Below are positions 35,087 to 45,299 of a stretch of 64,000 bases of DNA, piece after piece. The stretch is from contig JAUQQO010000009.1 of NCBI GenBank assembly GCA_030549795.1, positions 62,001 through 126,000 on the forward strand, written 5' to 3'. The position numbers were made by a program, and so were the translations under genes. The notes beneath the pieces are model-generated. The model had not been told where the DNA came from and searched no databases. It saw only the letters and a list, made by a program, of their open reading frames with translations. This DNA comes from Pseudomonadota bacterium (lineage in GTDB: Bacteria > Pseudomonadota > Alphaproteobacteria > Geminicoccales > Geminicoccaceae). Numbering within the stretch: the first letter of the stretch is position 1; the number at the start of each line of letters is the position of its first letter.

Positions 35087-36454
35087 ATGTTCGAGAACCT
35101 CACCGGTCGACTCGGTCGGATCTTCGACCGGCTCAAAGGACGCGGCGTCCTCTCCGAGGACGACGTCAACGAGGCGTTGCGCGAAATCCGCGTCGCCTTG
35201 CTCGAAGCCGACGTCGCCTTGCCGGTGGTCAAGGACTTCATCGCCGGTGTGCGCGAGCGCGCGGTGGGCCAAGAGGTCTTGCGCGCGATCAAGCCCGGTC
35301 AGATGGTCGTCAAGATCGTCTACGACCGGCTCGTCGAGCTCTTAGGCGGGGCCGGCACCGGCGAACTCGAGCTCCCGGCCTTCACCCCCTTCATCATCCT
35401 CATGGCCGGTCTGCAGGGCTCGGGCAAGACCACCACGGCTGCCAAGCTCGCCCGCCGCTTCAAGCTCAAGGCGAAAAAGAAGGTGCTCGTGGCCTCGCTC
35501 GACGTGCAGCGGCCGGCCGCTCAGCACCAGCTCGAGGTCCTCGCCCGGCAAGCGGAGGTCGCCTCGCTTCCGATCCTAGCCGGACAAGGTCCGCTCGAGA
35601 TCGCGCGCCGTGCGCTCGATACGGCCCGGCGCGAGGGCTTCGATGTCCTGATCCTCGATACGGCTGGCCGCTTGTCGATCGACGAGGCGCTTATGGAGGA
35701 GCTCGTGCAGCTGCGCACGCTCGTCCGACCGCACGAGATCCTCCTCGTGGCCGACGCGCTGACCGGTCAGGACGCGGTCAACACCGCCCGCATCTTCAAC
35801 GAGCGGGTCGGGATCACCGGCATCGTGCTCACCCGCCTGGACGGCGATGCGCGCGGCGGTGCGGCGCTTTCCATGCGCTATGTCACCGGCAAGCCCATCC
35901 GCTATGTGGGCGTGGGCGAGAAGCTGGATGCGCTCGAGCCCTTCCATCCCGAGCGCGTGGCCTCGCGCATTCTCGACATGGGCGATGTGGTGAGCCTGGT
36001 CGAGAAGGCAGCCGAGGCGTTCGATAAAGAACAGGCCGAAAAACTCGCCAAGAAAATGGCTAAGGGCGAGTTCGATCTCGAAGATCTCAGAGCTCAGCTC
36101 GTCCAGTTGCGCAAGATGGGCGGCATGGGCGGCATCTTGGCCAAACTGCCGGGCATCCAGAAAGTTAAGAAACAGTTGGAGGAAGCGAAGATCGACGACC
36201 GCCTGCTCGTGCGCCAGATCGCGATCATCGATTCCATGACCCCGGCCGAGCGGCGCAACCCCGACATCATCAACGCCTCGCGGCGCCGGCGCATCGCCAG
36301 AGGCTCGGGAACCGATGTGAGCGAGATCAACCGCCTCTTGAAGCAGCACCGGCAGATGCGCGACCTCATGCGCCAGATGAAGCGGGCCGGAGGCTTGGAG
36401 CGGCTGCTCGGCCGGCTCCCGACCGGCCTGCCCCCGGGTCTTCTTCCCCGCTGA
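35087..36454 (+). CDS. ffh: signal recognition particle protein Ffh
   Basis: A 455-residue SRP54 homologue. N domain starts MFENLTGRLGRIFDRLKG; the GTPase has GLQGSGKTTTAAKLA, DVQRPAAQHQL, DTAGRLSID and TRLDGDARGGAAL; the C-terminal M domain binds 4.5S RNA and signal sequences and is methionine-rich (KMGGMGGI, MRQMKRAGGLERL) and Gly/Pro-rich at the end. ATG at 35087 is preferred (GTG at 35081 also possible). It begins the ffh-rpsP-rimM-trmD-rplS-leuC array. Confidence 0.97.
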   Translation: MFENLTGRLGRIFDRLKGRGVLSEDDVNEALREIRVALLEADVALPVVKDFIAGVRERAVGQEVLRAIKPGQMVVKIVYDRLVELLGGAGTGELELPAFTPFIILMAGLQGSGKTTTAAKLARRFKLKAKKKVLVASLDVQRPAAQHQLEVLARQAEVASLPILAGQGPLEIARRALDTARREGFDVLILDTAGRLSIDEALMEELVQLRTLVRPHEILLVADALTGQDAVNTARIFNERVGITGIVLTRLDGDARGGAALSMRYVTGKPIRYVGVGEKLDALEPFHPERVASRILDMGDVVSLVEKAAEAFDKEQAEKLAKKMAKGEFDLEDLRAQLVQLRKMGGMGGILAKLPGIQKVKKQLEEAKIDDRLLVRQIAIIDSMTPAERRNPDIINASRRRRIARGSGTDVSEINRLLKQHRQMRDLMRQMKRAGGLERLLGRLPTGLPPGLLPR

Positions 36455-36504
36455 TCGGAACACGTTAAGCGCAACCCCATTGCGAACAACCTCGAGGATC
36501 ACCA

Positions 36505-36837
36505 ATGGCCGTTCGTATCCGTCTCGCTCGTTTCGGCGCCAAAAAGCGCCCCTTCTACCGCATCGTCGCCGCCGACGCGCGCGCGCCGCGCGACGGCCGC
36601 TTCATCGAACGGCTGGGCAGCTACGCGCCCTTGCTGCCGGATGGACATCCGCAGCGGATCGTCTTGAACGAGGAGCGGATCCGCTATTGGCTGAGCGTGG
36701 GCGCCCAGCCCAGCGACCGCGTCCACCGGTTCCTCTACAAGGCCGGCATCATCAGCGAACCGCCGCGCCTTAAGGGCACCGGCAAGAAGGCGCAGGAACT
36801 GGCCAAGAAGAAGGCCGAGGCAGAAGCCAAGGCGTAG
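36505..36837 (+). CDS. rpsP: 30S ribosomal protein S16
   Basis: A 110-residue S16. The family start [23 protein letters not shown] and [13 protein letters not shown] are clear; the C-terminal lysine/alanine-rich extension ([15 protein letters not shown]) is typical of alphaproteobacteria. It lies 50 bases after ffh and 14 bases before rimM. Confidence 0.98.
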   Translation: MAVRIRLARFGAKKRPFYRIVAADARAPRDGRFIERLGSYAPLLPDGHPQRIVLNEERIRYWLSVGAQPSDRVHRFLYKAGIISEPPRLKGTGKKAQELAKKKAEAEAKA

Positions 36838-36851
36838 GGTTCGAGACTTCC

Positions 36852-37385
36852 TTGACCCGCCCGCCGAGCCGCGACCGCTTGATCCGCCTGGCCGTGGTCA
36901 CCGCCCCGCACGGGGTCAAGGGGGCCTTTCGTCTGCGCTGCTTTACCGAACGACCGGAGAACGTCGCAGCCTACGGTCCGGTGTGCGACCGCGAAGGCCG
37001 GGAGCTCTTTACGCTCCAAATCCTCCATCGCGTGCCGGGTGGTGTGGTCGCACGCGCACCGGGCATCGCCGATCGCGACGCCGCCGAGCGGCTGCGCGGG
37101 CTCGAATTGTTCGTGCCGCGCTCGCGCCTGCCGCAGCCGGGCGAAGACGAGTTCTATTACGAAGATCTCGTCGGTCTTGAAGCGGTTGAACCGTCCGGCA
37201 AGCGGCTCGGTCGGGTAGTCGCGGTGTTCGAGTTCGGCGCGGGCGACGTGCTCGAGATCCGAACCGAAACCGGCGAGGTTCTCGATCTTCCCTTCACGCG
37301 GGAGGTGGTCCCCGAAATCGACCTCGAGCTCGGCCGTCTGATCGTTGTGCGTCCGCGCGAGATCGCCGTGGAGCCGAGGCGATGA
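36852..37385 (+). CDS. rimM: 16S rRNA processing protein RimM
   Basis: A 177-residue ribosome maturation factor of 30S subunits, binding S19. RimM-type [18 protein letters not shown] opens the N-domain, and the PRC barrel follows with [15 protein letters not shown] and [20 protein letters not shown]. The start is TTG at 36852, as no ATG or GTG fits. Its stop overlaps trmD as ATGA. Confidence 0.95.
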   Translation: MTRPPSRDRLIRLAVVTAPHGVKGAFRLRCFTERPENVAAYGPVCDREGRELFTLQILHRVPGGVVARAPGIADRDAAERLRGLELFVPRSRLPQPGEDEFYYEDLVGLEAVEPSGKRLGRVVAVFEFGAGDVLEIRTETGEVLDLPFTREVVPEIDLELGRLIVVRPREIAVEPRR

Positions 37386-38158
37386 GCCACGAGCCCTGGA
37401 CGGCCACCGTGCTCACCATCTTCCCCGAGATGTTTCCGGGGCCGCTCGGCTTCTCGCTCGCCGGCAAAGCGCTCGCCAAGGGGCTGTGGCGGCTCGCAGC
37501 AGTGGATATCCGCGACTTCGCGACCGACCGGCACCGCAGCGTGGACGACGCCCCTTTTGGCGGTGGTGCCGGGATGGTGATGCGGCCCGATGTGATCGCG
37601 CGCGCGGTGGACGCGGTCAAAGCCAAAGGTGCTTTAGGCCCGCTCATCTATCTCTCCCCGCGCGGCGAGCGGCTCACTCAGCGGATCGTGCGCGAGCTCG
37701 CCGAGGGACCCGGGGTGGTGCTGTTGTGCGGCCGCTTCGAAGGCGTCGACGAACGGGTGCTCGAAGCGCGCGCGTTCCGCGAACTCTCGATCGGCGACTA
37801 TGTGCTCTCGGGCGGCGAGCTCGCGGCGATGGTGGTGATCGATGCCTGTGTGCGGCTGTTGCCGGGTGTGGTGGGCGATGCCGCTTCACTCGAGGAAGAG
37901 AGCTTCGCACAAGGGCTTCTCGAGTACCCCCAGTACACCCGACCCGCAGTGTGGGAAGGGCGGAAGGTGCCGGAAGTCCTGCTCTCCGGTAATCACGAGC
38001 GCATCCGCGCATGGCGACGGCAGAAGGCGCTCGAGATCACCCGCGCGCGGCGGCCTGATCTCTTGACGGAGGCGCTTGCGAACGCATCTTCCGCCGACCG
38101 AGCGCGGTGCGAAGCATCGGCGCGCGAAGGTTCTCGTGCCGCCGCGGAAGACATTTGA
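37382..38158 (+). CDS. trmD: tRNA (guanine-N1)-methyltransferase TrmD
   Basis: A 258-residue SPOUT methyltransferase forming m1G37. The trefoil-knot motifs [33 protein letters not shown] and [10 protein letters not shown] are present, with the N-terminal [20 protein letters not shown]. It starts with an ATGA overlap on rimM, indicating translational coupling. Confidence 0.97.
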   Translation: MSHEPWTATVLTIFPEMFPGPLGFSLAGKALAKGLWRLAAVDIRDFATDRHRSVDDAPFGGGAGMVMRPDVIARAVDAVKAKGALGPLIYLSPRGERLTQRIVRELAEGPGVVLLCGRFEGVDERVLEARAFRELSIGDYVLSGGELAAMVVIDACVRLLPGVVGDAASLEEESFAQGLLEYPQYTRPAVWEGRKVPEVLLSGNHERIRAWRRQKALEITRARRPDLLTEALANASSADRARCEASAREGSRAAAEDI

Positions 38159-38171
38159 GCCGAGGAGTGCC

Positions 38172-38567
38172 ATGAAGCTGATCCAGGAGATCGAGCGCGA
38201 ACAGATCGCGCGCCTCACCGCCGAGCGGCCGATCCCCGACTTCGGTCCCGGCGATACGGTACGTGTCAATCTCAAGGTGATCGAGGGCAACCGGGAGCGC
38301 ATCCAGGCCTTCGAGGGTGTCGTCATCGCCAAGAAGAACCGCGGCATCAACTCGAGCTTCACAGTCCGCAAGATCTCCTACGGTGAGGGCGTCGAGCGTA
38401 TCTTTCCGCTCTACAGCCCGCGGATCGAGAGCATCGAGGTGATCCGCAAGGGTCGGGTGCGGCGCGCCAAGCTCTATTACCTGCGCGGACGGACCGGTAA
38501 GGCAGCGCGGATCGTCGAGCGGCGGGAAGAGGCCAAAGCCACCCCCGAAAGCGAGAACCAAGCCTGA
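38172..38567 (+). CDS. rplS: 50S ribosomal protein L19
   Basis: A 131-residue L19. Core motifs are [26 protein letters not shown] (partly), [32 protein letters not shown] (partly) and [16 protein letters not shown] at 38172 follows GAGGAG; upstream frame is not homologous. The short C-terminal extension of charged residues is common in alphaproteobacteria. Confidence 0.98.
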   Translation: MKLIQEIEREQIARLTAERPIPDFGPGDTVRVNLKVIEGNRERIQAFEGVVIAKKNRGINSSFTVRKISYGEGVERIFPLYSPRIESIEVIRKGRVRRAKLYYLRGRTGKAARIVERREEAKATPESENQA

Positions 38568-38608
38568 CCGCGACCTTCGTCGTGGTCGGCGGCGAAGGGA
38601 GAACAGCC

Positions 38609-40009
38609 GTGGGCCGGACCTTGTTCGAGAAAATCTGGGACAACCACGTCGTGGCCCGTCAGCCCGACGGCACCTGTCTGCTCTATGTCGACCGCCATCT
38701 CGTGCACGAGGTGACGAGCCCGCAGGCCTTCGAAGGCTTGCGCGTCGCCGGCCGTAAGGTGCGGCGTCCCGACCTCACCCTCGCGGTGCCCGACCACAAT
38801 GTGCCGACCACCGACCGCCGGCTCGGCATCGCCGATCCGATCTCGCGCCTGCAGGTCGAAACGCTCGAACAGAACTGCCGCGAGTTCGGCATCCGCCTGT
38901 TCGGTATGGACGACATCCGCCAGGGCATCGTGCACGTGATCGGCCCCGAACAGGGGTTCACGCTGCCCGGCACGGTCATCGTGTGCGGCGACAGCCACAC
39001 GAGCACCCACGGCGCCTTCGGCGCACTCGCTTTCGGCATCGGCACAAGCGAAGTCGAACATGTGCTCGCCACCCAGACGATCCTGCAGAAAAAGCCCAAG
39101 ACCATGCGCATCTGGGTGGAGGGCGAGCTGCACGAGGGCTGCACCGCCAAGGATGTGATCCTCGCGATCATTGGCACCATCGGCACCGCCGGCGGCACCG
39201 GCCATGTCATCGAATATGCGGGGCCGGTCATCCAAGCCCTCTCGATGGAAGGGCGGATGACCATCTGCAACATGTCGATCGAAGCCGGTGCGCGCGCCGG
39301 GCTCATCGCCCCCGATGAGAAGACCTTCGCCTATCTCAAGGGCCGGCCGATGGCACCTAAGGGGGCGGCCTGGGAAGCGGCAGTCACCTATTGGCGCACC
39401 CTGCCCTCGGATCCCGATGCCAGCTTCGATCGCGAGGTGCGCATCGATGCCGCGACCATCGAGCCCCAGGTGACCTGGGGGACTTCGCCTCAAGACGTGG
39501 TCCCGATCAGCGGCCGCGTGCCCGACCCCAAGGACGCACCCACCCCCGAGCGGCGGGCGGCGATGGAGCGGGCGCTCGCCTATATGGGCCTCGAGCCGGG
39601 CACGCCTATGGAAGAGATCCGCATCGACAAGGTGTTCATCGGCTCCTGCACCAACGCGCGGATCGAAGACCTCCGGCTGGTCGCTAAGATCGTCAAAGGC
39701 AAGAAGGTCGCTCCGCACGTGCAGGCGATCATCGTCCCCGGCTCCGGCCTCGTCAAACACCAGGCGGAGGAAGAGGGGCTCGACGTCATCTTCAAGGAAG
39801 CCGGGTTCGAATGGCGTGAAGCCGGCTGTTCGATGTGCTTGGGCATGAACCCCGACCGCCTCAATCCCGGCGAGCGCTGCGCCTCCACCTCCAACCGCAA
39901 CTTCGAGGGTCGCCAGGGCAAGGGCGGGCGCACCCACCTCGTCTCCCCGGCGATGGCGGCGGCAGCGGCGATCACCGGCAAGCTCACCGACGTGCGCAAG
40001 CTGCACTGA
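38609..40009 (+). CDS. leuC: 3-isopropylmalate dehydratase large subunit
   Basis: A 466-residue aconitase-fold enzyme of leucine biosynthesis. [12 protein letters not shown] starts the family homology directly after the GTG at 38609, which has GAAGGGAGAA upstream. The three 4Fe-4S cysteines are in GSCTNAR and [33 protein letters not shown] is also canonical. The small subunit leuD is not downstream here, so the holoenzyme must draw on a leuD elsewhere. Confidence 0.97.
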   Translation: MGRTLFEKIWDNHVVARQPDGTCLLYVDRHLVHEVTSPQAFEGLRVAGRKVRRPDLTLAVPDHNVPTTDRRLGIADPISRLQVETLEQNCREFGIRLFGMDDIRQGIVHVIGPEQGFTLPGTVIVCGDSHTSTHGAFGALAFGIGTSEVEHVLATQTILQKKPKTMRIWVEGELHEGCTAKDVILAIIGTIGTAGGTGHVIEYAGPVIQALSMEGRMTICNMSIEAGARAGLIAPDEKTFAYLKGRPMAPKGAAWEAAVTYWRTLPSDPDASFDREVRIDAATIEPQVTWGTSPQDVVPISGRVPDPKDAPTPERRAAMERALAYMGLEPGTPMEEIRIDKVFIGSCTNARIEDLRLVAKIVKGKKVAPHVQAIIVPGSGLVKHQAEEEGLDVIFKEAGFEWREAGCSMCLGMNPDRLNPGERCASTSNRNFEGRQGKGGRTHLVSPAMAAAAAITGKLTDVRKLH

Positions 40010-40407
40010 GCACAACGCGCTCGGGCATCCGGCGCATCCGCTGGCCGCTTGCCCCTGCTTTTTGCCCACGGGCGGCCCGATGCGGGGGGCTCAGGACGGG
40101 CTCAAAAAAGGGGCGGAAGGAAAGCGGATGGCCTCTTCGAGGCCGACCGCACATGGGCTGGCGCGCAGCTTTGCCATGGGCGCGCGGAGGCGTTCCTGAT
40201 GCGCCCTAGCCTTGTCGCGTGAACGAGCCGGCTCGAGCGGGCGCTGAGGCCCTCGCGCAGGTGCTTAAACTGCCACGGCGCGGCGGTACCGGCCCTTCAT
40301 CGCGCGCGCTTGCGCGCGCGGGCCCGGTTGCGAGCCCGCAGCGACACTGTGGAGTGGCCGCAAGCGAGCAGCGGAGCGCTGACAGTCGGACAGCAAGCTG
40401 ACCCGGC
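40010..40407. other. 398-base convergent intergenic region
   Basis: The region lies between convergent leuC and the flavoprotein gene, so no promoter is required. It holds a strong CG hairpin at 40301-40320 and a run of six A (40105-40110) without an adjacent stem. No coding frame with recognisable features is seen. Confidence 0.5.
40301..40320. terminator. perfect CG-repeat hairpin between convergent genes
   Basis: CGCGCGCG-CTTG-CGCGCGCG gives an 8-base-pair stem with a 4-base loop. It sits between the 3' ends of leuC and the flavoprotein gene. There is no T-run on either side, so if it stops transcription it does so weakly or with Rho. Confidence 0.35.
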
Positions 40408-42834
40408 TCAGTTCGCGGAGAGGAACGAACCGAGCTTGAGGGCGATCGGAAAACGCGCGCGGCCGACTTCTACCGAGAAGCCACCTCCAGCGAGGACCGC
40501 TTCGCGTACCGGCTCGTCGAGCGTGATCCAGCCCAGAGCCACGGGCGCCCCGAGCCGATGGCCAAAAGCACCCGAGGTTACCGCGCCGACCACGCGCCCA
40601 TTCTGCCAGATCGGCTCCTCGCGATGGAGGAACACTTCGGGAGCATCGACGCGCAGGGCGACGAGCCGGCGGTTTTTGTGCTGTGGCTGTTCGAGGCGGC
40701 GCAGAAGTGGCGAGCGGCCGATGAATTCGCCTTTTTTGAGGGCAACGGTCGCTCCAAGTCCAGCTGCGAAGGGATCGTCTTCGGGCCCGAGATCGCGGGC
40801 GTAAGCCGGATGGCCGGCCTCGATCCGGCAGCTCTCCATCGCAAAAGAGCCGGCCAGCACGAGCCCGAAGGCCTGGCCTTCAGCTAAGAGGCGGTCGAGG
40901 ACTTCTCCTGCCTGGTCGGCAGAAACCAGAAGCTCAAAGCCCGGCGCGCCGATGTAAGACACCCGGAAGACCCACGCGCGGGCGTATCCGATCTCGAGCC
41001 CGCGACCGCAAAGCGGCGGCAGCTGTGCGCGGTCGAGCGGTTCGCCGGCGAGCTTTGACAGGAGAGGCTCGGCGTTCGGGCCGGCGAGCGCGAGAAGAGC
41101 ATAGCCGGCTGTCACGTCGACCACCGTCGCGCGCAGCTCGGGCTGCAGGAGCCGGCGCAGGCGTACACGATCGCGCGTCGCACATACTGGGCTCGAGAAG
41201 AGCAGGAACGCGAGCTCGGAAAGGCGCGCGATCAGCACCTCGCCCACCATCCCGCCCGATTCGTCGAGAAGACAGCTGTGGACGATCCGCCCTACCGGCA
41301 CATCGAGCGAGGCGGTGACCACACGGTCGAGGAACGCGGGAGCGTCCGGCCCAGCGATCAGCACTTTGCCGAGCGCGGAGAGGTCAAAAAGCGCGACCGC
41401 ATCGCGCACGGCTGCGACCTCGCGGGCGCAGGCGTCGAACCAACAGGGGCGGTGCCAGGACGGTCGCCAGTGGCGCTCGCGCGCGTCGCGAGCGAACCAG
41501 GCCGGCCGCTCGAAGCCGGCGCTCTCACCCATCACCGCACCGCAGGCCAGGAGCCGATCGTGGAAAGGCGAGCGCCTGAGCCCGCGCGCCGTCGCATAGG
41601 GTCGATCGGGCCAGTGCAGGGCATAGAGCAGCCCCAAAGTCTCGACCGTTCGGTCGCGCAAGAAGTTGCGGTTGGCCATTTGGGGTGGCAGGCGCTGGAC
41701 GTCGACCTCGAGCAAATCCACCGGCGGTCGGCGGTCCTTGATCCACTGCGCGAGGACCATCCCGGCCCCGCCCGAGGACTGAATGCCGATCGAGTTGAAG
41801 CCGCAGGCGACGAACAGATCGCGCACCTCCGCCGTTTCACCCAAGAGATAGCGGTCGTCCGGGGTGAAGCTCTCGGGTCCGTTGAAGAAGGTGCGAATGC
41901 CACAGCGTTCGAGGATCGGCATGCGCCGCAGCGCGAGCTCAAAAATGGGTCGGAAGTGTTCAACGTCTTCGGGAAGCGCGGTGAAGGCGAAGTCCTCGGG
42001 AATCCCCTCACTACCCCAGGGCTTGGCCTCGGGCTCGAAACAACCCAAGAGGATTTTGCCGGCATCTTCCTTGTAGTAGGCGCACTCGTCCATCACGCGC
42101 AGGACGGGAAGATCGCGCGGCAGATCGGCAATGGGCTCGGTGACCACGTAGAAATGTTCCGCTGCGTGCAGCGGCACGCTCGCCCCCACCGCGCGCGCAA
42201 GCGCATAGGACCACATGCCAGCAGCGAGCACCACGGTGCTCGCGCGAACCTCCCCCAACGGCGTGCGCACCCCGACCGCACGATCGCCTCGGGTGAGGAT
42301 CCGCTCAACCGGGCAGTTCTCGAGAATGCGCACGCCCCGCGCCCGCGCCCCCTTGGCAAAGGCGCGCGTCACCCCGACCGGATCCGCCTGACCGTCCCCG
42401 GGCAAAAACAGCGCACCGACCACATCGCCGGTTTCCACGAGCGGATGCAGCCGCTTGACTTCCGAAGGCGCGAGCAACTCCGCCTCGAGCCCGAACATCC
42501 GACCCATCGCCGCACCGCGCTCGAGTTCGTGGAGCCGCTCTGCGTTCAAGGCCAAGGCGAGCGAGCCGGTGCGCTTGAAGCCGGTTGCGACACCGGTCTC
42601 GGCTTCGAGTTCCGGCAGCAGCTGTGCGGTATAGCGCGCGAGCTCGGTAAGTCTTCGCGTTGCCCGCAACTGTCCGATGAGCCCAGCGGCGTGCCAGGTG
42701 GTGCCGCAGGTGAGCTCCTTGCGCTCGAGCAAGAGCACATCCGTAATACCGAGCTTGGCGAGGTGATAGGCGATCGCACAACCGACGACACCGCCTCCGA
42801 TGATCACCACCTCGACTCGTCCCGGCAGATCCAT
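40408..42834 (-). CDS. FAD-dependent dimethylglycine/sarcosine dehydrogenase-like protein with GcvT domain
   Basis: An 808-residue two-domain flavoenzyme. The N-terminal DAO-type half has VVIIGGGVVGCAIAYHLAKLG (dinucleotide loop) and the TCGTTWHAAGLIGQLR covalent-flavin-type histidine region. The C-terminal half is GcvT/YgfZ-like, with VGEVLIARLSELAFLL and FRVSYIGAPGFELLV. This architecture is that of dimethylglycine or sarcosine dehydrogenases, which pass one-carbon units to tetrahydrofolate. The substrate is not fixed by sequence; 4-methylaminobutanoate and related amines are alternatives. It is monocistronic and divergent from a DenD-type gene. Confidence 0.88.
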   Translation of the reverse strand: MDLPGRVEVVIIGGGVVGCAIAYHLAKLGITDVLLLERKELTCGTTWHAAGLIGQLRATRRLTELARYTAQLLPELEAETGVATGFKRTGSLALALNAERLHELERGAAMGRMFGLEAELLAPSEVKRLHPLVETGDVVGALFLPGDGQADPVGVTRAFAKGARARGVRILENCPVERILTRGDRAVGVRTPLGEVRASTVVLAAGMWSYALARAVGASVPLHAAEHFYVVTEPIADLPRDLPVLRVMDECAYYKEDAGKILLGCFEPEAKPWGSEGIPEDFAFTALPEDVEHFRPIFELALRRMPILERCGIRTFFNGPESFTPDDRYLLGETAEVRDLFVACGFNSIGIQSSGGAGMVLAQWIKDRRPPVDLLEVDVQRLPPQMANRNFLRDRTVETLGLLYALHWPDRPYATARGLRRSPFHDRLLACGAVMGESAGFERPAWFARDARERHWRPSWHRPCWFDACAREVAAVRDAVALFDLSALGKVLIAGPDAPAFLDRVVTASLDVPVGRIVHSCLLDESGGMVGEVLIARLSELAFLLFSSPVCATRDRVRLRRLLQPELRATVVDVTAGYALLALAGPNAEPLLSKLAGEPLDRAQLPPLCGRGLEIGYARAWVFRVSYIGAPGFELLVSADQAGEVLDRLLAEGQAFGLVLAGSFAMESCRIEAGHPAYARDLGPEDDPFAAGLGATVALKKGEFIGRSPLLRRLEQPQHKNRRLVALRVDAPEVFLHREEPIWQNGRVVGAVTSGAFGHRLGAPVALGWITLDEPVREAVLAGGGFSVEVGRARFPIALKLGSFLSAN

Positions 42835-43026
42835 CGCCCAAGCCTCCCCTCTTCCCTGCTTCGCCTAGCAGAGCCGCGATCGCCGCGCCATGGCGGACGG
42901 CTCGCGCCCCATCGCAACCCGGTGGTGCACGAGGCTTGCCGCTCCCCATCTGCACGGGCACCTTTCCCGACGCCTGCTTCCGTTGCCGCGATCCGGCTGC
43001 TAGGCCGGCGCCGGAGGAGGTGTGCG

Positions 43027-43998
43027 ATGCGGATCCTGATCACCGGTGCGGCTGGCTTCATCGGCACCAAGCTCGCCAAGGCCTTGCTCGACCGCGGTAT
43101 GCTCGCTGGCCGACCGATCGAGCGGCTGCGCCTTGTGGACGTGGTGCCCGCGCAGGGTTTCACCGACCCGCGGGTGGAGGTGCTCACCGGTGACATTACC
43201 CGAGCCGGTGCCGTCTTTTCCTGGCTCCACGGCGGCTTCGATGCCATCTTCCACTTGGCCGCGGTGGTCTCTGGCCAGGCCGAGACGGACTTCGAGCTCG
43301 GCTATGCTGTCAATCTCGACGGCACGCGCTATCTCCTCGAGGCGGCGCGGCATCTCTGTTCACGGCCGATCTTCCTCTTTGCCTCTTCCTGCGCGGTCTA
43401 CGGCGGCGCGCTCGAGGGGCCGATCACCGATACCACCCATCTCAACCCCCAGAGCTCGTACGGCAATCAGAAGGCGATGGGCGAACGGCTGGTCGCCGAT
43501 TACCACCGCAAGGGCTTCATCCTCGGCACGAGCCTGCGCTTGCCGACGATCGTCGTGCGGCCGGGACGTCCCAATCTCGCCACCACCACCTTTCTCTCTT
43601 CGATCGTGCGCGAGCCCTTAAACGGTGAGACCGCCAACTGCCCGGTGCCGCTTGAAACCAAGATGTACTGTCTTTCCCCGCGCTGCGTGGTCGAAGCGTT
43701 CATCCGCGCCGCTGAACTTCCAGAAGAGGCACTCGGCACCGATCGCTCACTGTTGTTACCCGGCATCGCCTTTACGGTCGCAGAAGAGATCGCCGCGCTC
43801 GAACGCATCGCGGCCAAAGGAGTGACGGCGCGCATTACTTATGAGCCGGATGCGCTCATCCGGCGTGTGGTGCTCTCGATCCCGTGGAATTTCGCTCCGG
43901 AGCGTGCGTTGCGCTTGGGCTTCCCGGTCGACGCCGACGTCGATTCGATCATCCGCCAACACATCGAAGACGAACGCGGCGGAACTTTCGTGCCCTAG
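43027..43998 (+). CDS. denD: D-erythronate dehydrogenase-like NAD-dependent SDR
   Basis: A 323-residue extended SDR. TGAAGFIGTKLAKAL is the NAD motif; FASSCAVYGG, SYGNQKAMGERLVADYHRKGF and LRLPTIVVRPGRPN follow. The conserved block REPLNGETANCPVP and LSPRCVVEAFIRAAELP matches the DenD subfamily that oxidises D-erythronate at C2. GGAGGAGGTGTGCG gives a strong ribosome site. Its usual partners (DenK/OtnK kinase, OtnC, OtnI) are not adjacent. Confidence 0.85.
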   Translation: MRILITGAAGFIGTKLAKALLDRGMLAGRPIERLRLVDVVPAQGFTDPRVEVLTGDITRAGAVFSWLHGGFDAIFHLAAVVSGQAETDFELGYAVNLDGTRYLLEAARHLCSRPIFLFASSCAVYGGALEGPITDTTHLNPQSSYGNQKAMGERLVADYHRKGFILGTSLRLPTIVVRPGRPNLATTTFLSSIVREPLNGETANCPVPLETKMYCLSPRCVVEAFIRAAELPEEALGTDRSLLLPGIAFTVAEEIAALERIAAKGVTARITYEPDALIRRVVLSIPWNFAPERALRLGFPVDADVDSIIRQHIEDERGGTFVP

Positions 43999-44086
43999 TG
44001 ATCGCAGAGCAGCCGCTGGCAGGCGCGGCAGCCTTGAACGCACCCTCGCGCCACGTGAACTGCAAAGCGCCGGCGCCGCGCGCGCA

Positions 44087-45070
44087 TCAGCTCGACGGTG
44101 GCACTTCGCTCGAGCTTGCGGCGATCCTTCGCCAGGCGCGCTTTAAGGCCAGGAGCTTGAGATCGCGGTCGCGGAAGAGCGCGGCCGGATCACGCCCGCC
44201 ATAATCGTAAAAGCCGCGTCCGGCCAAAACGCCCGTGCGGCCTTCGGCTAAAAGACGATCGACCGTGGGGCTGTGGGTGATGGGCGGTGGTGGCTCATAA
44301 GTCCGATTCGCAAGAGCGCGCGCCAAGAGCTCGAGGCCACTGAAATCGGCCTTCTGCAGCTGGCCTTGAAGGAGAAGGCGCAGTGCGAGCCCCTCGCGGA
44401 TGGCGGTGTCGATCGCCTCGGGCGCGAGCCCCTCTTCATCGAGAAGGCGCAAGGCCTCGCGGGTGAGCGCCGCCTGCAGCCGGTTGGCGATATAGCCCGG
44501 GATCAAACGCGGCAGCCGCAGCGGCTTTTTGCCCATCGCTCGATAGAACCGCTCCAGGCGGTCGAGCACGGAGGGATCGCTCGCCGGCCCCGGGGCGATA
44601 TCGACGAGATCGAGAATATAAGGCGGTGTATACCAGTGGGTGACAGCCGCACGCGGCTGCAACGGCTCGGGCATGAGCCGAAAGGGGTCGAGATAAGAGG
44701 TATTGGAAACAACGATCGCGCTGTGCGGGGCTTTAAGCGCGAGTTCGGCGAACAGGCGCGCTTTGATGCGCGGATCCTCGGTGACGGTTTCGATCACGAG
44801 CTCAGCGGATGCGAGCGCCTTGGGGAGATCGGATACGGGCGCGATGAGGCGGCGGGCTTCGGCTGCCGCGGCAGCTGTAAGCTCGTCTGCCGCGACGAGC
44901 GTGGCAGCCGCGTGTTCGATGAGCCGCTCGGCGCGCGCCAGCGCATCCGCTTGGCAATCATAGAGCCGCACGGAGCAGCCGGCGAGGGCGTGCACGAGGG
45001 CGAGCGCATGACCCATCGTTCCGGCCCCCAGGATCGCCACGCGGTCGAAGCGGGTGCGGTCATCCCCCAT
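44087..45070 (-). CDS. 3-hydroxyacyl-CoA dehydrogenase family NAD-binding protein
   Basis: A 327-residue protein with the N-terminal VAILGAGTMGHALALVHALAGCSVRLYD nucleotide-binding fold (partly quoted) and the ELVIETVTED motif. SNTSYLDPFRLM and THWYTPPYILDLVDIAPG match the catalytic Ser and His region. The C-terminal domain carries PGYIANRLQAALTREAL. Candidate reactions are 3-hydroxyacyl-CoA, carnitine or L-gulonate oxidation. It converges on denD with an 88-base gap. ATG at 45070 is preferred; GGAGG lies 17 bases upstream, so the start is not certain. Confidence 0.85.
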   Translation of the reverse strand: MGDDRTRFDRVAILGAGTMGHALALVHALAGCSVRLYDCQADALARAERLIEHAAATLVAADELTAAAAAEARRLIAPVSDLPKALASAELVIETVTEDPRIKARLFAELALKAPHSAIVVSNTSYLDPFRLMPEPLQPRAAVTHWYTPPYILDLVDIAPGPASDPSVLDRLERFYRAMGKKPLRLPRLIPGYIANRLQAALTREALRLLDEEGLAPEAIDTAIREGLALRLLLQGQLQKADFSGLELLARALANRTYEPPPPITHSPTVDRLLAEGRTGVLAGRGFYDYGGRDPAALFRDRDLKLLALKRAWRRIAASSSEVPPSS

Positions 45071-45299
45071 GTTCTGCGGCTCAGCTCCTCCCTCGTGCTT
45101 TGCGCGGAGGCACCGCGGCCGCGGCAATAAAGCCACAACCGGCGCTGCGCTCGCGCACATGGCACGCCGAGCTTGGCAGGCCGATGGTGTACCGTCAAAG
45201 GCGCTGCGCGGACGATCGAGGGCCACGGGGCGGATGCCCCCGTCGCGGGGATCCGCCCCTTGTCGATAGGAGGTTGAGCCTTGTGCGCGCCCACAAGGG

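Noticed and set aside
40104-40111. A-run possibly marking a minus-strand terminator
   Set aside because: No stem precedes the T-run on the minus strand.
41278-43026. Open frame extending upstream of the DenD-type gene
   Set aside because: It runs antisense to the flavoprotein gene; the real start at 43027 has a strong GGAGGAGGT site and the NAD motif begins there.
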